Positions 1 through 6,611 of a stretch of DNA of 49,634 nucleotides are shown here, piece by piece. The translations under genes were made by a program, and so were the position numbers. The notes under the pieces were generated by a model. It was given only the letters and a program-made list of their open reading frames with translations. It did no database searches and had not been told where the DNA came from. The stretch's first letter is position 1. Every line of letters starts with the position of its first letter. Origin of the DNA: Verrucomicrobiia bacterium (GTDB lineage: Bacteria; Verrucomicrobiota; Verrucomicrobiia; Limisphaerales; UBA11358); NCBI GenBank assembly GCA_031290985.1, contig JARLJW010000041.1, positions 1-49,634 of the forward strand, read 5' to 3'.

Positions 1-22
1 AGCGGGCGGATATCCGCCCGCT
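1..22. repeat. Perfect 22-bp palindrome
   Basis: The first 22 bases form a perfect inverted repeat with no unpaired centre: AGCGGGCGGAT followed by its reverse complement. It could be the stem of a terminator cut by the window edge, or part of a mobile-element end, since IS-like debris follows directly. No T tract follows it on this strand. Function is unknown. Confidence 0.6.
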
Positions 23-50
23 GGAAGCTGGTCACCCTTGAATCAAATGT

Positions 51-107
51 GTAACCTGTAACCAACCTAGTGTTACCTATGTATTGAACCATCTCCGTTA
101 CCTATGT
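51..107. mobile_element. Repeated IS-end-like motifs (GTTACCTATGT)
   Basis: The 11-mer GTTACCTATGT occurs at 72-82 and again at 97-107, so the copies are 25 bp apart. A weaker relative, GTAACCTGT, lies at 51-59. Spaced subterminal repeats of this kind are known from ends of IS21- and IS481-type elements. No matching transposase gene is present, so this would be an orphan end. The family assignment rests on motif style only and is uncertain. Confidence 0.4.
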
Positions 108-483
108 TCTGACTGCGCCTGCGCCCCATCACTTGTCACTTTTAAATTGGCTTCGTTCTGTAATTTTCCCCTGCCCGCGAGCACCCCGGCCCTCGCACCA
201 TAAGATGGTGTAACACAATTATTATAAACCATTTATAATATTTTAACCAGTTCAGCAAAGCCCCCTAAAACCCTCGAAATTTGGCTTCGTTTTGGCTTCG
301 TTCTCTCCGCCCATCAAGCCTCCTCGTCCTCGAATTTTTTGTCTCTTGCCCGGTGGCCTTATACTGATTTGCTTTCAAAATAACGCGAATTCACCTGCGA
401 CCCGGCTTCGGCAAGACGCGGCAACCGTTTCTCCCTCTCTGCGTTTGGGGGGGCACGGGCCAAATGGGGAGCAGCGGCAGCGG
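108..483. other. Non-coding stretch with short repeats
   Basis: No convincing gene is visible. The string GGCTTCGTT recurs three times (near 149, 282 and 293). An AT-rich inverted repeat lies at 221-239: ATTATAAA, then CCA, then TTTATAAT. Together with the flanking transposase fragment, this looks like decayed insertion-element DNA. Confidence 0.4.
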
Positions 484-1000
484 CTATGGCGGGCGAGGTG
501 TTCGTCCTTCCATCTTTGGGTTCTCCCGTTCGAGCGGCGGGGCCGCCAGCCGTTGCTGCGTTTGGGCCTCCGCCCACGCCCAGACACGTTGCACCAAAGC
601 ATGTAACTTCGCATCGTCCACGGGCACTCCCCATTTGCTGGCGACTGCCGCCGCTTCTTCATAACAGCCCGTCGCCGTTACCGTGAAGCACAGCTTCTCG
701 GTCAACCCGGGCAGCAGCTTTTGATACGGTCCCAAACCCCACGCCCGCTGGACTGGACAGCCCCACGCCTGGCGGTCGGGGTCTTGCCCGTAATCAACGG
801 CCAGTTTTATGTCGCCGAATTCGCTGCGCAGGGTCAGCGTTCGCCGCCGCCGTTGCCGGAGGGGGAAAAACCTCGCTCTGTTGGTCAGCGAGTTGTTGCA
901 GCCGCTGCTGCAGCCGTTGCCGCGTCCATTCGCGGCCTTCCGCGGCCACTTCACGTTCGACGTCGGCAAGACTCGGGAATCGATTCGGGGTTGGTTCCAT
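484..1000 (-). pseudogene. Truncated, frameshifted ISKra4-like transposase
   Basis: The reading starts with an ATG at 1000 (MEPTPNRFPSLADVEREVAA...), followed by an arginine/glutamine-rich helical segment. Near 850-870 the similarity moves to the +1 frame, which reads LTLRSEFGDIKLAVDYGQD and then LPGLTEKLCFTVTATGCYEE and KWGVPVDDAKLHALVQRVWA. This order (N-terminal helices, then the TATGSYE-like and VDDATLHALVQ-like segments) is what I recall of ISKra4-type transposases. The frame change coincides with a run of five T and five C on the coding strand (860-869). The frame closes at 484, well before the catalytic core expected in the family, so at most the N-terminal third survives. A programmed frameshift is possible, but truncation makes decay more likely. 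Confidence 0.6.
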
Positions 1001-1033
1001 AGGTAAACACGGGTTGCGGGGTGGTATGGTTGT

Positions 1034-1047
1034 TCACACCGGTGTGA
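1034..1047. repeat. Perfect 14-bp palindrome TCACACCGGTGTGA
   Basis: TCACACCGGTGTGA is perfectly self-complementary. It lies about 35 bp upstream of the start of the transposase fragment (minus strand) and beyond the 3' end of the VOC gene. It could be an operator-like site or part of an IS terminus. Nothing else in the window shares it. Confidence 0.4.
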
Positions 1048-1121
1048 GGAACCGTTACCTCTCTATCTTAAGGACGGTGTCAGATGCGCCCCCCCGGAAC
1101 TTCAACGCGGCCCCCCCGGCG

Positions 1122-1532
1122 TTATTCAAGTATTTCGATCAAGCCGATGCCCGGCACGTTGTAAAATGAAACCGGGCGGCCGTCAAACAGCGGTGCCGGC
1201 GCGGGCGGCGAGATGCAGATGGGCAGTAGCCCGGCCGACTCCAGTTCTGCGAGCGCAGCCGCCAGATTATCCGTCTCGTAGCACAAATGATAGATGATCC
1301 CCGACTGATGCCTTTGCACCAGCTTGTCCACCGGACCGCCCGGGTTTCCTGGCCAGATGATCTCCACCGTCGGATGGGTTGCGTGGGTGCAAAGCTGCAA
1401 ATTGACGTTCTGCACGGGATCGAAGACGGGCGCGCCCTCTGTGTAACCCAGTATACCGAGCAGTTTCCTGGCTTCGACCGGCCGACGGATGGCTAGGCCG
1501 AAATGATGAAAAACGAGATGGGAGGTTGTCAT
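1122..1532 (-). CDS. VOC-superfamily (glyoxalase/bleomycin-resistance fold) protein
   Basis: This 136-residue protein resembles single-module members of the vicinal oxygen chelate superfamily, closest in style to methylmalonyl-CoA-epimerase/Glyoxalase_4 proteins. The N-terminus HLVFHHFGLAIRR provides the first beta strand with a candidate metal-binding His. VEIIWPGNPGGPVDKL supplies the first acidic ligand region. IIYHLCYET gives the second His, and the C-terminal GIGLIEILE a terminal Glu. These are the usual H-E-H-E type positions, but the exact ligands are inferred. It starts 12 bp after the MBOAT stop and reads in the same direction, so it is probably the last gene of the operon beginning at 6104. 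Its substrate is unknown, and a metabolic epimerase or an unrelated passenger are both possible. Confidence 0.75.
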   Translation of the reverse strand: MTTSHLVFHHFGLAIRRPVEARKLLGILGYTEGAPVFDPVQNVNLQLCTHATHPTVEIIWPGNPGGPVDKLVQRHQSGIIYHLCYETDNLAAALAELESAGLLPICISPPAPAPLFDGRPVSFYNVPGIGLIEILE

Positions 1533-1544
1533 GCCGGAGCCAGC

Positions 1545-2756
1545 CTATCTCAAAGACGCGAAAATTTCACGGATTTGCGGGAAGGTATTTGCAAAGAAAA
1601 GCAGGCTCCCGCCACAGTAGCAAAACGTCATCCCGATCGCCGCCGCCCGGATCCACCGGTTTTCGTTGTAGGCCTTGAACCCCTCGCGGCCCAGCTTCTT
1701 TTTCAAGAAGATCGTGTAGTAATGATTAATCACCACCCCCAGCGCATGCACCGCCCCGTAGGCCGCAAAATTCCAGCCCACCCCGTGCCAAATCCCCACC
1801 AGCAAAAACACCACCGCGATGGTCAGCGCAATGGCATGGTTGGCTTGCGCCGGCCCCATCATCCGCACCATAAATTTGGACAACGGCGAAAACACCACAT
1901 CCCGCATCCAGACCGAAAGCGTGATGTGCCAGCGGTTCCAGAAATCCTTCACGTTCCGCGCAGCAAATGGATTGTCAAAATTTTCCGCCACCGGAATCCC
2001 GATGATGCCCGCCGCGCCAATGGCCATGTCACAAAAACCGGAAAAATTGCAGTACAGGTAAAGATAGTAGAACATCATGCCCACCGGCAGGTGCATCCAA
2101 GGATGAGGATGGTCGTCCTGAAAAAGTCCGGTATAGGTCAGTTGATTGCACAAGGTGCCAAGGAATTCAAACTTGATCAGCCCCACTAAAATACGCAAAG
2201 CGGCCCGGTCCAGTGGGATGTTTACCGGCTCCTTGCTAAAGGCATTGTGGAAATTGACGAACGAATTGATGGGGCCAACCGGCATTGTTGGCAGAAAGAA
2301 ACAAAAATTTACGTATTCGAAAAAGCCAGGCCTTTTCACCAAACCATTCCGGATCTCCAGCACCAGACGGCTGCACCGGAAAGCAAGGTAGGAAAGTCCC
2401 AACAGATCAAAGCCCCGTTGGAGCGGCTGGCTTCCCCGCAACAAGGCGGTTTCACCGTAAAAAAGAACCGGGAAATAACGGATCGCGATCAACGCCGCGA
2501 TGGGCGTAAAAAAGGCCAGCCACGGTAACCAGCCCGCTTTTTCCGAGTACAGCCATAAAACCAAAAATTGTATGGCGATCAGCACGAGATAAAGCGCGAA
2601 CCTGGTGTTGTGGCCCGAAAAAAAGAACCAATAAAGGCCGCCGACGTTCAGCCCCGCGAATGCAATTTGCCGCCAGGAACCAGTCAATTGCCGTACGATG
2701 AAGCGGCCGCCGAGGATGTAAGCCAGTATGATTGCCGCTGGAATTACGAACGTCAT
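1545..2756 (-). CDS. MBOAT-family O-acyltransferase (AlgI/DltB-like)
   Basis: This is a 403-residue polytopic membrane protein of the MBOAT family, which moves acyl groups from a carrier across the membrane onto extracytoplasmic sugars or polymers. Family signatures are clear: YLYCNFSGFCDMAIGAAGIIGI (about 233-254), FWNRWHITLSVWMRD (272-286, His277) and the invariant active-site His324 in GIWHGVGWNF. Multiple hydrophobic helices span the length, which is slightly short of AlgI (about 500). It follows a one-helix protein and an SGNH-type protein. An ACP and an FkbH-like protein lie upstream, so the likely donor is an acyl or glyceryl thioester on that ACP. The acceptor is not identifiable, but adjacency to glycosyltransferases suggests a cell-surface polysaccharide. 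The start ATG lies 2 bp past the upstream stop. Confidence 0.9.
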   Translation of the reverse strand: MTFVIPAAIILAYILGGRFIVRQLTGSWRQIAFAGLNVGGLYWFFFSGHNTRFALYLVLIAIQFLVLWLYSEKAGWLPWLAFFTPIAALIAIRYFPVLFYGETALLRGSQPLQRGFDLLGLSYLAFRCSRLVLEIRNGLVKRPGFFEYVNFCFFLPTMPVGPINSFVNFHNAFSKEPVNIPLDRAALRILVGLIKFEFLGTLCNQLTYTGLFQDDHPHPWMHLPVGMMFYYLYLYCNFSGFCDMAIGAAGIIGIPVAENFDNPFAARNVKDFWNRWHITLSVWMRDVVFSPLSKFMVRMMGPAQANHAIALTIAVVFLLVGIWHGVGWNFAAYGAVHALGVVINHYYTIFLKKKLGREGFKAYNENRWIRAAAIGMTFCYCGGSLLFFANTFPQIREIFASLR

Positions 2757-2758
2757 GC

Positions 2759-2887
2759 CTAGAATGCCTGATAGATGATCTTGTTATTCAGAAAGTCGGG
2801 CGGCGAGATGACCAGCAGCCACAATATGATCAGCGATAGAATGATTAAAATGACATGGATCAGTGTTTCGCTATTTATTTTTAACAT
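2759..2887 (-). CDS. Small single-helix membrane protein
   Basis: This is a 42-residue reading frame beginning MLKINSETLIHVILIILSLI and ending NNKIIYQAF. One strongly hydrophobic helix (about 9-28) is followed by a short polar tail. It overlaps the last 17 bases of the SGNH-type gene and stops 2 bases before the MBOAT start, so it fits the operon precisely. A second ATG lies directly upstream at 2890. Small one-helix proteins such as DUF5989-type or DltX-like peptides often sit beside MBOAT transferases and end in an aromatic residue. The short length and FIYTLF-like terminus are reminiscent, but homology is not proven. I see no strong Shine-Dalgarno, so translation would depend on coupling. 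Confidence 0.55.
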   Translation of the reverse strand: MLKINSETLIHVILIILSLIILWLLVISPPDFLNNKIIYQAF

Positions 2888-3986
2888 CATAAAGCGAGAG
2901 CAATGCGGGTGTAATGAGGGTTGTAAAATAAGCCTGTCCATTTTTATTGAAATGGGCCTGGTCACAATACAGCTTGAGAATGTCGTTCTCTGTGAGGTTG
3001 GAAAAAAGTTTTGCCGCCGGAATTCCAACCATGGCAATGTCAGCATGCAGCATATCCGGCCAGAACAAATGCTCCCTGATGACCGGAGATTTTCGCTCGC
3101 TTAAAACTGGCACGTGCAAAAGTATCAGCTGGCAGCCATGGGCCTTGGCCAGTTCCACAAACTTCCGGGCAAAGTGTAATTGGGCCGGCGGCAGTTGCAT
3201 ACCCCCAAATTCAAATTGGGATTTTGTTTTTGGCGAATAAATGCATGCTTCCGACGGTGCAGCCGGGGTTGCTGGCAGATATTCCATGTAGGGTGCATGG
3301 TCGGGCAGGCGGGCCGCGTAGCCAAGCATCTCCGTCAAGGCTCCAAGCTGTCCGGCGGGATTGAGGGCGCGTTGTTTGATTACCCAGCAGTTGGTGCTTA
3401 ACGCAAACAGGTCTGCCGGCTTATTGGGGCTGATCAGGCAAAGCAGATTTCTTGGCATCCCAAGGACCGAGGCGAAGTAATACGATGCTTGAACTGTGCC
3501 AGACAGGCCGGAAAGTGCCTCGGCATTATCTCCAAAACGAAACCAACGAGGGGCCAGAACATGGGGTATGCGGGGAATATCTTCCTCGTCGTAGACATCA
3601 TAATAAACCAGCGTGCGGACTTTGCGGTGTTCCAGCAGGTCTTGTGCGATAAAATAAAGCGCGTCATAACCGGAACCGCCCCAGCCAAAGGTGCGCACCA
3701 CGGCTTGACGCCCTAGCTTGCCGCTCAACTGTTTTTGCACGTACGGCGTGTCAATTCCTTGCCAGATGTGGGAGGCACCGATAAAGGCAATGTCTATGTC
3801 GCCCTTTTCCTCGAAAATCTGCTGGTCAAGGTAGGGATACGCGCCGTTTGCCCACCAGATTGATGAATAGATTTGCTCTCGTGGAGGCAAAAGAGATTTG
3901 CCCATTATCAGGGGCAGCAGCAGCAAACTAAAAAGCAGTAAAGCGAATGCCGCCGCCTGCCCCGTTGAGGAAAAGGCCGGGCGCAT
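2871..3986 (-). CDS. Membrane-anchored SGNH/AlgJ-like hydrolase or acyltransferase partner
   Basis: The protein has 371 residues. The start is set at the ATG at 3986, overlapping the ACP stop by one base (TGATG); a longer in-frame extension to 4127 is only antisense of the ACP gene. Residues 11-28 form a leucine-rich signal anchor, so the remainder should be extracytoplasmic. IAFIGASHIWQGID (about 67-79) carries a GDSL-type nucleophile, Ser72. DQAHFNKNG near the C-terminus gives the Asp342-His345 pair of an SGNH catalytic triad. In alginate (AlgJ/AlgX) and peptidoglycan (PatB) systems, such proteins work with an MBOAT partner to place acyl groups on the polymer. That role is inferred here from the neighbouring MBOAT gene. 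Overall similarity to any named member is low. Confidence 0.75.
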   Translation of the reverse strand: MRPAFSSTGQAAAFALLLFSLLLLPLIMGKSLLPPREQIYSSIWWANGAYPYLDQQIFEEKGDIDIAFIGASHIWQGIDTPYVQKQLSGKLGRQAVVRTFGWGGSGYDALYFIAQDLLEHRKVRTLVYYDVYDEEDIPRIPHVLAPRWFRFGDNAEALSGLSGTVQASYYFASVLGMPRNLLCLISPNKPADLFALSTNCWVIKQRALNPAGQLGALTEMLGYAARLPDHAPYMEYLPATPAAPSEACIYSPKTKSQFEFGGMQLPPAQLHFARKFVELAKAHGCQLILLHVPVLSERKSPVIREHLFWPDMLHADIAMVGIPAAKLFSNLTENDILKLYCDQAHFNKNGQAYFTTLITPALLSLYDVKNK

Positions 3987-4231
3987 CACGGCTCCTGCTT
4001 GCGCTTGAGGATCAGATCCGCAAAATCGCCGATGTTCTTTGCGTTCTCCACCTCGCCCACGCGAAATCGCACCCCAAACGATTTTTCCACCGCCACCATC
4101 AGCGAGATGTGCGTCAACGAATCCCATTCCGGCACGTCCTTGGCGCTGATCGCCGGCGTCAGGACCACCGGCTCCAAAAAAACGGTGTCAAAAATCGACT
4201 GCAATTGGGCGATGACTTCAGCTTGGTTCAT
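3986..4231 (-). CDS. Acyl carrier protein
   Basis: This 81-residue acidic protein has the phosphopantetheine attachment motif PEWDSLTHISL, with Ser38 as the modified residue. Helices before and after the motif match the PP-binding fold. It overlaps the FkbH-like gene by 14 bp upstream and the SGNH-type gene by 1 bp downstream, which indicates tight translational coupling. Next to an FkbH-type protein, the expected role is a dedicated carrier for a glyceryl or other small acyl unit rather than the housekeeping fatty-acid ACP. No synthase gene lies nearby. A phosphopantetheinyl transferase must act from elsewhere in the genome. Confidence 0.9.
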   Translation of the reverse strand: MNQAEVIAQLQSIFDTVFLEPVVLTPAISAKDVPEWDSLTHISLMVAVEKSFGVRFRVGEVENAKNIGDFADLILKRKQEP

Positions 4232-6104
4232 AGGCGCGGCGGATGATCTTTATTTTAGTCGGGACGGGCTGAAAGGATTCCAGCCGCAGTTCAAATTCAC
4301 GTTTCGTTTCCGATTCGGCGATCAAAGTAAAGCCCATGCGGCTATAAAAATCACGCACCATTTCATTCTTCGCTGTTGGCAGGTAAATGCCCTTGACCCG
4401 TCGGCCGCCGCGCGCCTGCGTCAGCCGCACCAGCTCGTTCAGCGTCTCCTCCTCCACCTGCCGCTTCAATACCCGGCAGCTCATCAGCCAGGTGTCCACC
4501 TGCATCGTTTCTCCGCACTTTTCCCCGATGACGATGCCAATCAGCCCATGATCGCCGAACCGGTCCTTCAACCGCACCGAATAGCCCGCGAAATTTGGAT
4601 CATTCATCACCGCGATGACCTCCGCCTCGCTGCGGCGGCGGGTGGTCAGGTTGAACTGGTTGCTCTTGTTGATGAGTTGCGACAGCCGCGGCACGTCCAC
4701 CGGCGTGAACTCGCTGATCACCGCCTCCATCTGGAGCGATTCCAGATAGGAGACCATATCCGTGACCGTCGCCTCCAGCGCCTTGCGCTGCGCGTCCGAA
4801 CGGTACTGGCTCGTCCGTTGCGCGTCCTCGCCCGTGATGCTCTTCGGCTCGAACAACCGGCAATCCGCCAGTTGTGCCACATAGTCCGCCGGGTCGGGGC
4901 CAAGCAAAATCGTCGTCACTTCCGGCGCAAACTGCCGGACGATCTCGATTTCCGCCGGGTTGTCATCCACAAATACAAAACTGTCCAGGCCCAGGTTCAA
5001 TTCCGGTGCCATCGCCCGGATGTTTTCCGATTTCGGCTCCCAGTTGGCTTTGAAACAGACGATGTCCTCCATCCGCAAGACCATGTCCGGGTGCCTTTCA
5101 AACGGTTCCGCCGCCTTTGCAAAATCATTTTTGCTGCACACCGCGAGCAGCACCCCGCGCTGTTTGAGTGAGACGATGTATTTTTGAAAGGCCTTGAACG
5201 CCTCGCCGCGCGGCGACGTGTCACCCAGTTCAATTCCTTCCAGCCCATCATCCGCCACCACGCCACCCCACAAGGTGTTGTCCAGGTCCAGCACCAGCAC
5301 TTTTTTCGGCGCGCGCTTGAGGGAAGCGATGAGTTGCGCCGCCTCCCGCGCCAGTTCCACCAGCAGCGCGGAAGAACAGGGCTGTTTGCTTTCAAACCAC
5401 GCCCGCTCATCGCGCCCCGCCAGCCCCCCCAGGCGATGCGCCAGAAATTCCCAGTCGCAGATGTGCAGGTACGCCGGTGCCGCCAGGCCCAGCTCCAAGT
5501 TTACCCATTTGCGAAAGCTCCAGTCCGAGCCCAGCGTGCGCGAGCGGTACGCGCCCAGATCGTGTCGCGCCGGCAGCATGAAATTGGTGGTGATAACTTC
5601 GGCCCCGGTCTTCTCATTCACCCGCCGCGCCAGGTCCAGCAGCCCGTCCACCACACCCCGTGCCTCGGCCTGCTGGGCTCCCCGCGCATCCGTCAGCTTG
5701 CCGGTGTACATACAGCGCCGCTCCGCCGGCAGCAGGAAAATGACCTGTGGCGCGAACTCATACAAGCCGCTGTTCTCATCCATGATCTCGGAGATATAAT
5801 TGTCGTAGTCGCCCTGCCAGAGTTCGACCGGAAGATTTTCCATCTCACACAGGTGCTCGATCAGTTCATGCAACGGATATAGGCTGTAGCCGCCCAATAT
5901 CGCGAGCCGGATTTTCTCCTTGGCCGGCTTTGGCGGGCTGAGTTTTCGCGCCTGGGCCTTCTTGCGGAGCGCGGAAAGCAGGAATACCTCCTCAAAATCG
6001 CGCGCCGCCCGGGTCGCCCGGTCCAGCAAGTCCCAAAACCGTGGATCACCGCTCAAAAGCAGCGCCTTCAGTTCACCGATCGGGTTCTGGTGCGGGTTGG
6101 ACAT
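4218..6104 (-). CDS. FkbH-like HAD-IIIC phosphatase with C-terminal GNAT domain
   Basis: The 628-residue protein has three parts. An N-terminal SGNH-like region (about 65-230, with LAILGGYSLYPL) is followed by a HAD core beginning VLVLDLDNTLWGG (DLDNT at 273-277, where Asp273 is the nucleophile) and a C-terminal GNAT-like domain (about 500-625). This is the FkbH architecture. Characterised FkbH enzymes take 1,3-bisphosphoglycerate, remove phosphate and load the glyceryl group onto an ACP. The dedicated ACP gene directly downstream, overlapping by 14 bp, supports that role. The ATG at 6104 is preferred over a TTG at 6107. As the first gene of the minus-strand operon it probably has its promoter in the 6105-6200 gap. 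The final product could instead be a different acyl group. Confidence 0.85.
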   Translation of the reverse strand: MSNPHQNPIGELKALLLSGDPRFWDLLDRATRAARDFEEVFLLSALRKKAQARKLSPPKPAKEKIRLAILGGYSLYPLHELIEHLCEMENLPVELWQGDYDNYISEIMDENSGLYEFAPQVIFLLPAERRCMYTGKLTDARGAQQAEARGVVDGLLDLARRVNEKTGAEVITTNFMLPARHDLGAYRSRTLGSDWSFRKWVNLELGLAAPAYLHICDWEFLAHRLGGLAGRDERAWFESKQPCSSALLVELAREAAQLIASLKRAPKKVLVLDLDNTLWGGVVADDGLEGIELGDTSPRGEAFKAFQKYIVSLKQRGVLLAVCSKNDFAKAAEPFERHPDMVLRMEDIVCFKANWEPKSENIRAMAPELNLGLDSFVFVDDNPAEIEIVRQFAPEVTTILLGPDPADYVAQLADCRLFEPKSITGEDAQRTSQYRSDAQRKALEATVTDMVSYLESLQMEAVISEFTPVDVPRLSQLINKSNQFNLTTRRRSEAEVIAVMNDPNFAGYSVRLKDRFGDHGLIGIVIGEKCGETMQVDTWLMSCRVLKRQVEEETLNELVRLTQARGGRRVKGIYLPTAKNEMVRDFYSRMGFTLIAESETKREFELRLESFQPVPTKIKIIRRAYEPS

Positions 6105-6198
6105 CAATTAAACGGTCCGTTCGTTTATCAGGCTGAAAGCCTGCCGTCAATCTGCGAAACAGCCGCACACACAAACTTTCCATTGCCATGTTGCTGCC

Positions 6199-6486
6199 AT
6201 GTTGCTGTTGTATTTTGTGTTCGATCCCGGCAGCCTCGGTGCCCGGTTTTTCAGCCTGGGCTGGCTGCGATTCACGGGCATCATAAGCTATGAATGGTTT
6301 TTGTTCCATGGTCCGGTGGTCGCCTGTTTTCATGAACACACCGGACCAACCCACGGCAGCGTGCTGGCCTATGCCTGGCGCACTCTGGTGCCGCTGGCGC
6401 TGACGTTTGTCTTTTACGCACTGGTGTACCGATATTTTTCCCTCCCCATCCTGCACCGGGTGCGGGACCGCTTGAAGCAGGGCTGA
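6199..6486 (+). pseudogene. C-terminal fragment of acyltransferase-3 (OafA/YrhL-like) protein
   Basis: The frame encodes 95 residues with two hydrophobic helices. RFTGIISYEWFLFHGPVV matches the helix typical of acyltransferase-3 proteins (LGRISYGLYLWHWPV-type), and a final helix with a basic tail RVRDRLKQG follows. A full family member has about 350 residues and ten helices. The catalytic N-terminal His region is missing, and the upstream frame (6112-6198) is open but has no family character. It therefore looks like the 3' remnant of a deleted gene, placed between an MBOAT operon and an O-antigen-ligase-like gene. An independent small membrane protein is less likely. Confidence 0.6.
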
Positions 6487-6611
6487 AACCGGAAAACCCG
6501 GCGCGGTTGAGTTTCCGCCACCGATTTCCGGTTTCAAATTTCAGGTTTCCGGTTGCGATACCCACGGCCTTTGGCTTATGTTGGCACCGTTATCTAATTG
6601 CGTTTCACCTC

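Noticed and set aside
3987..4127. N-terminal extension of the SGNH-type protein
   Set aside because: The extension is antisense-like, overlaps most of the ACP gene and precedes the signal anchor. The ATG at 3986 gives a proper membrane anchor start.
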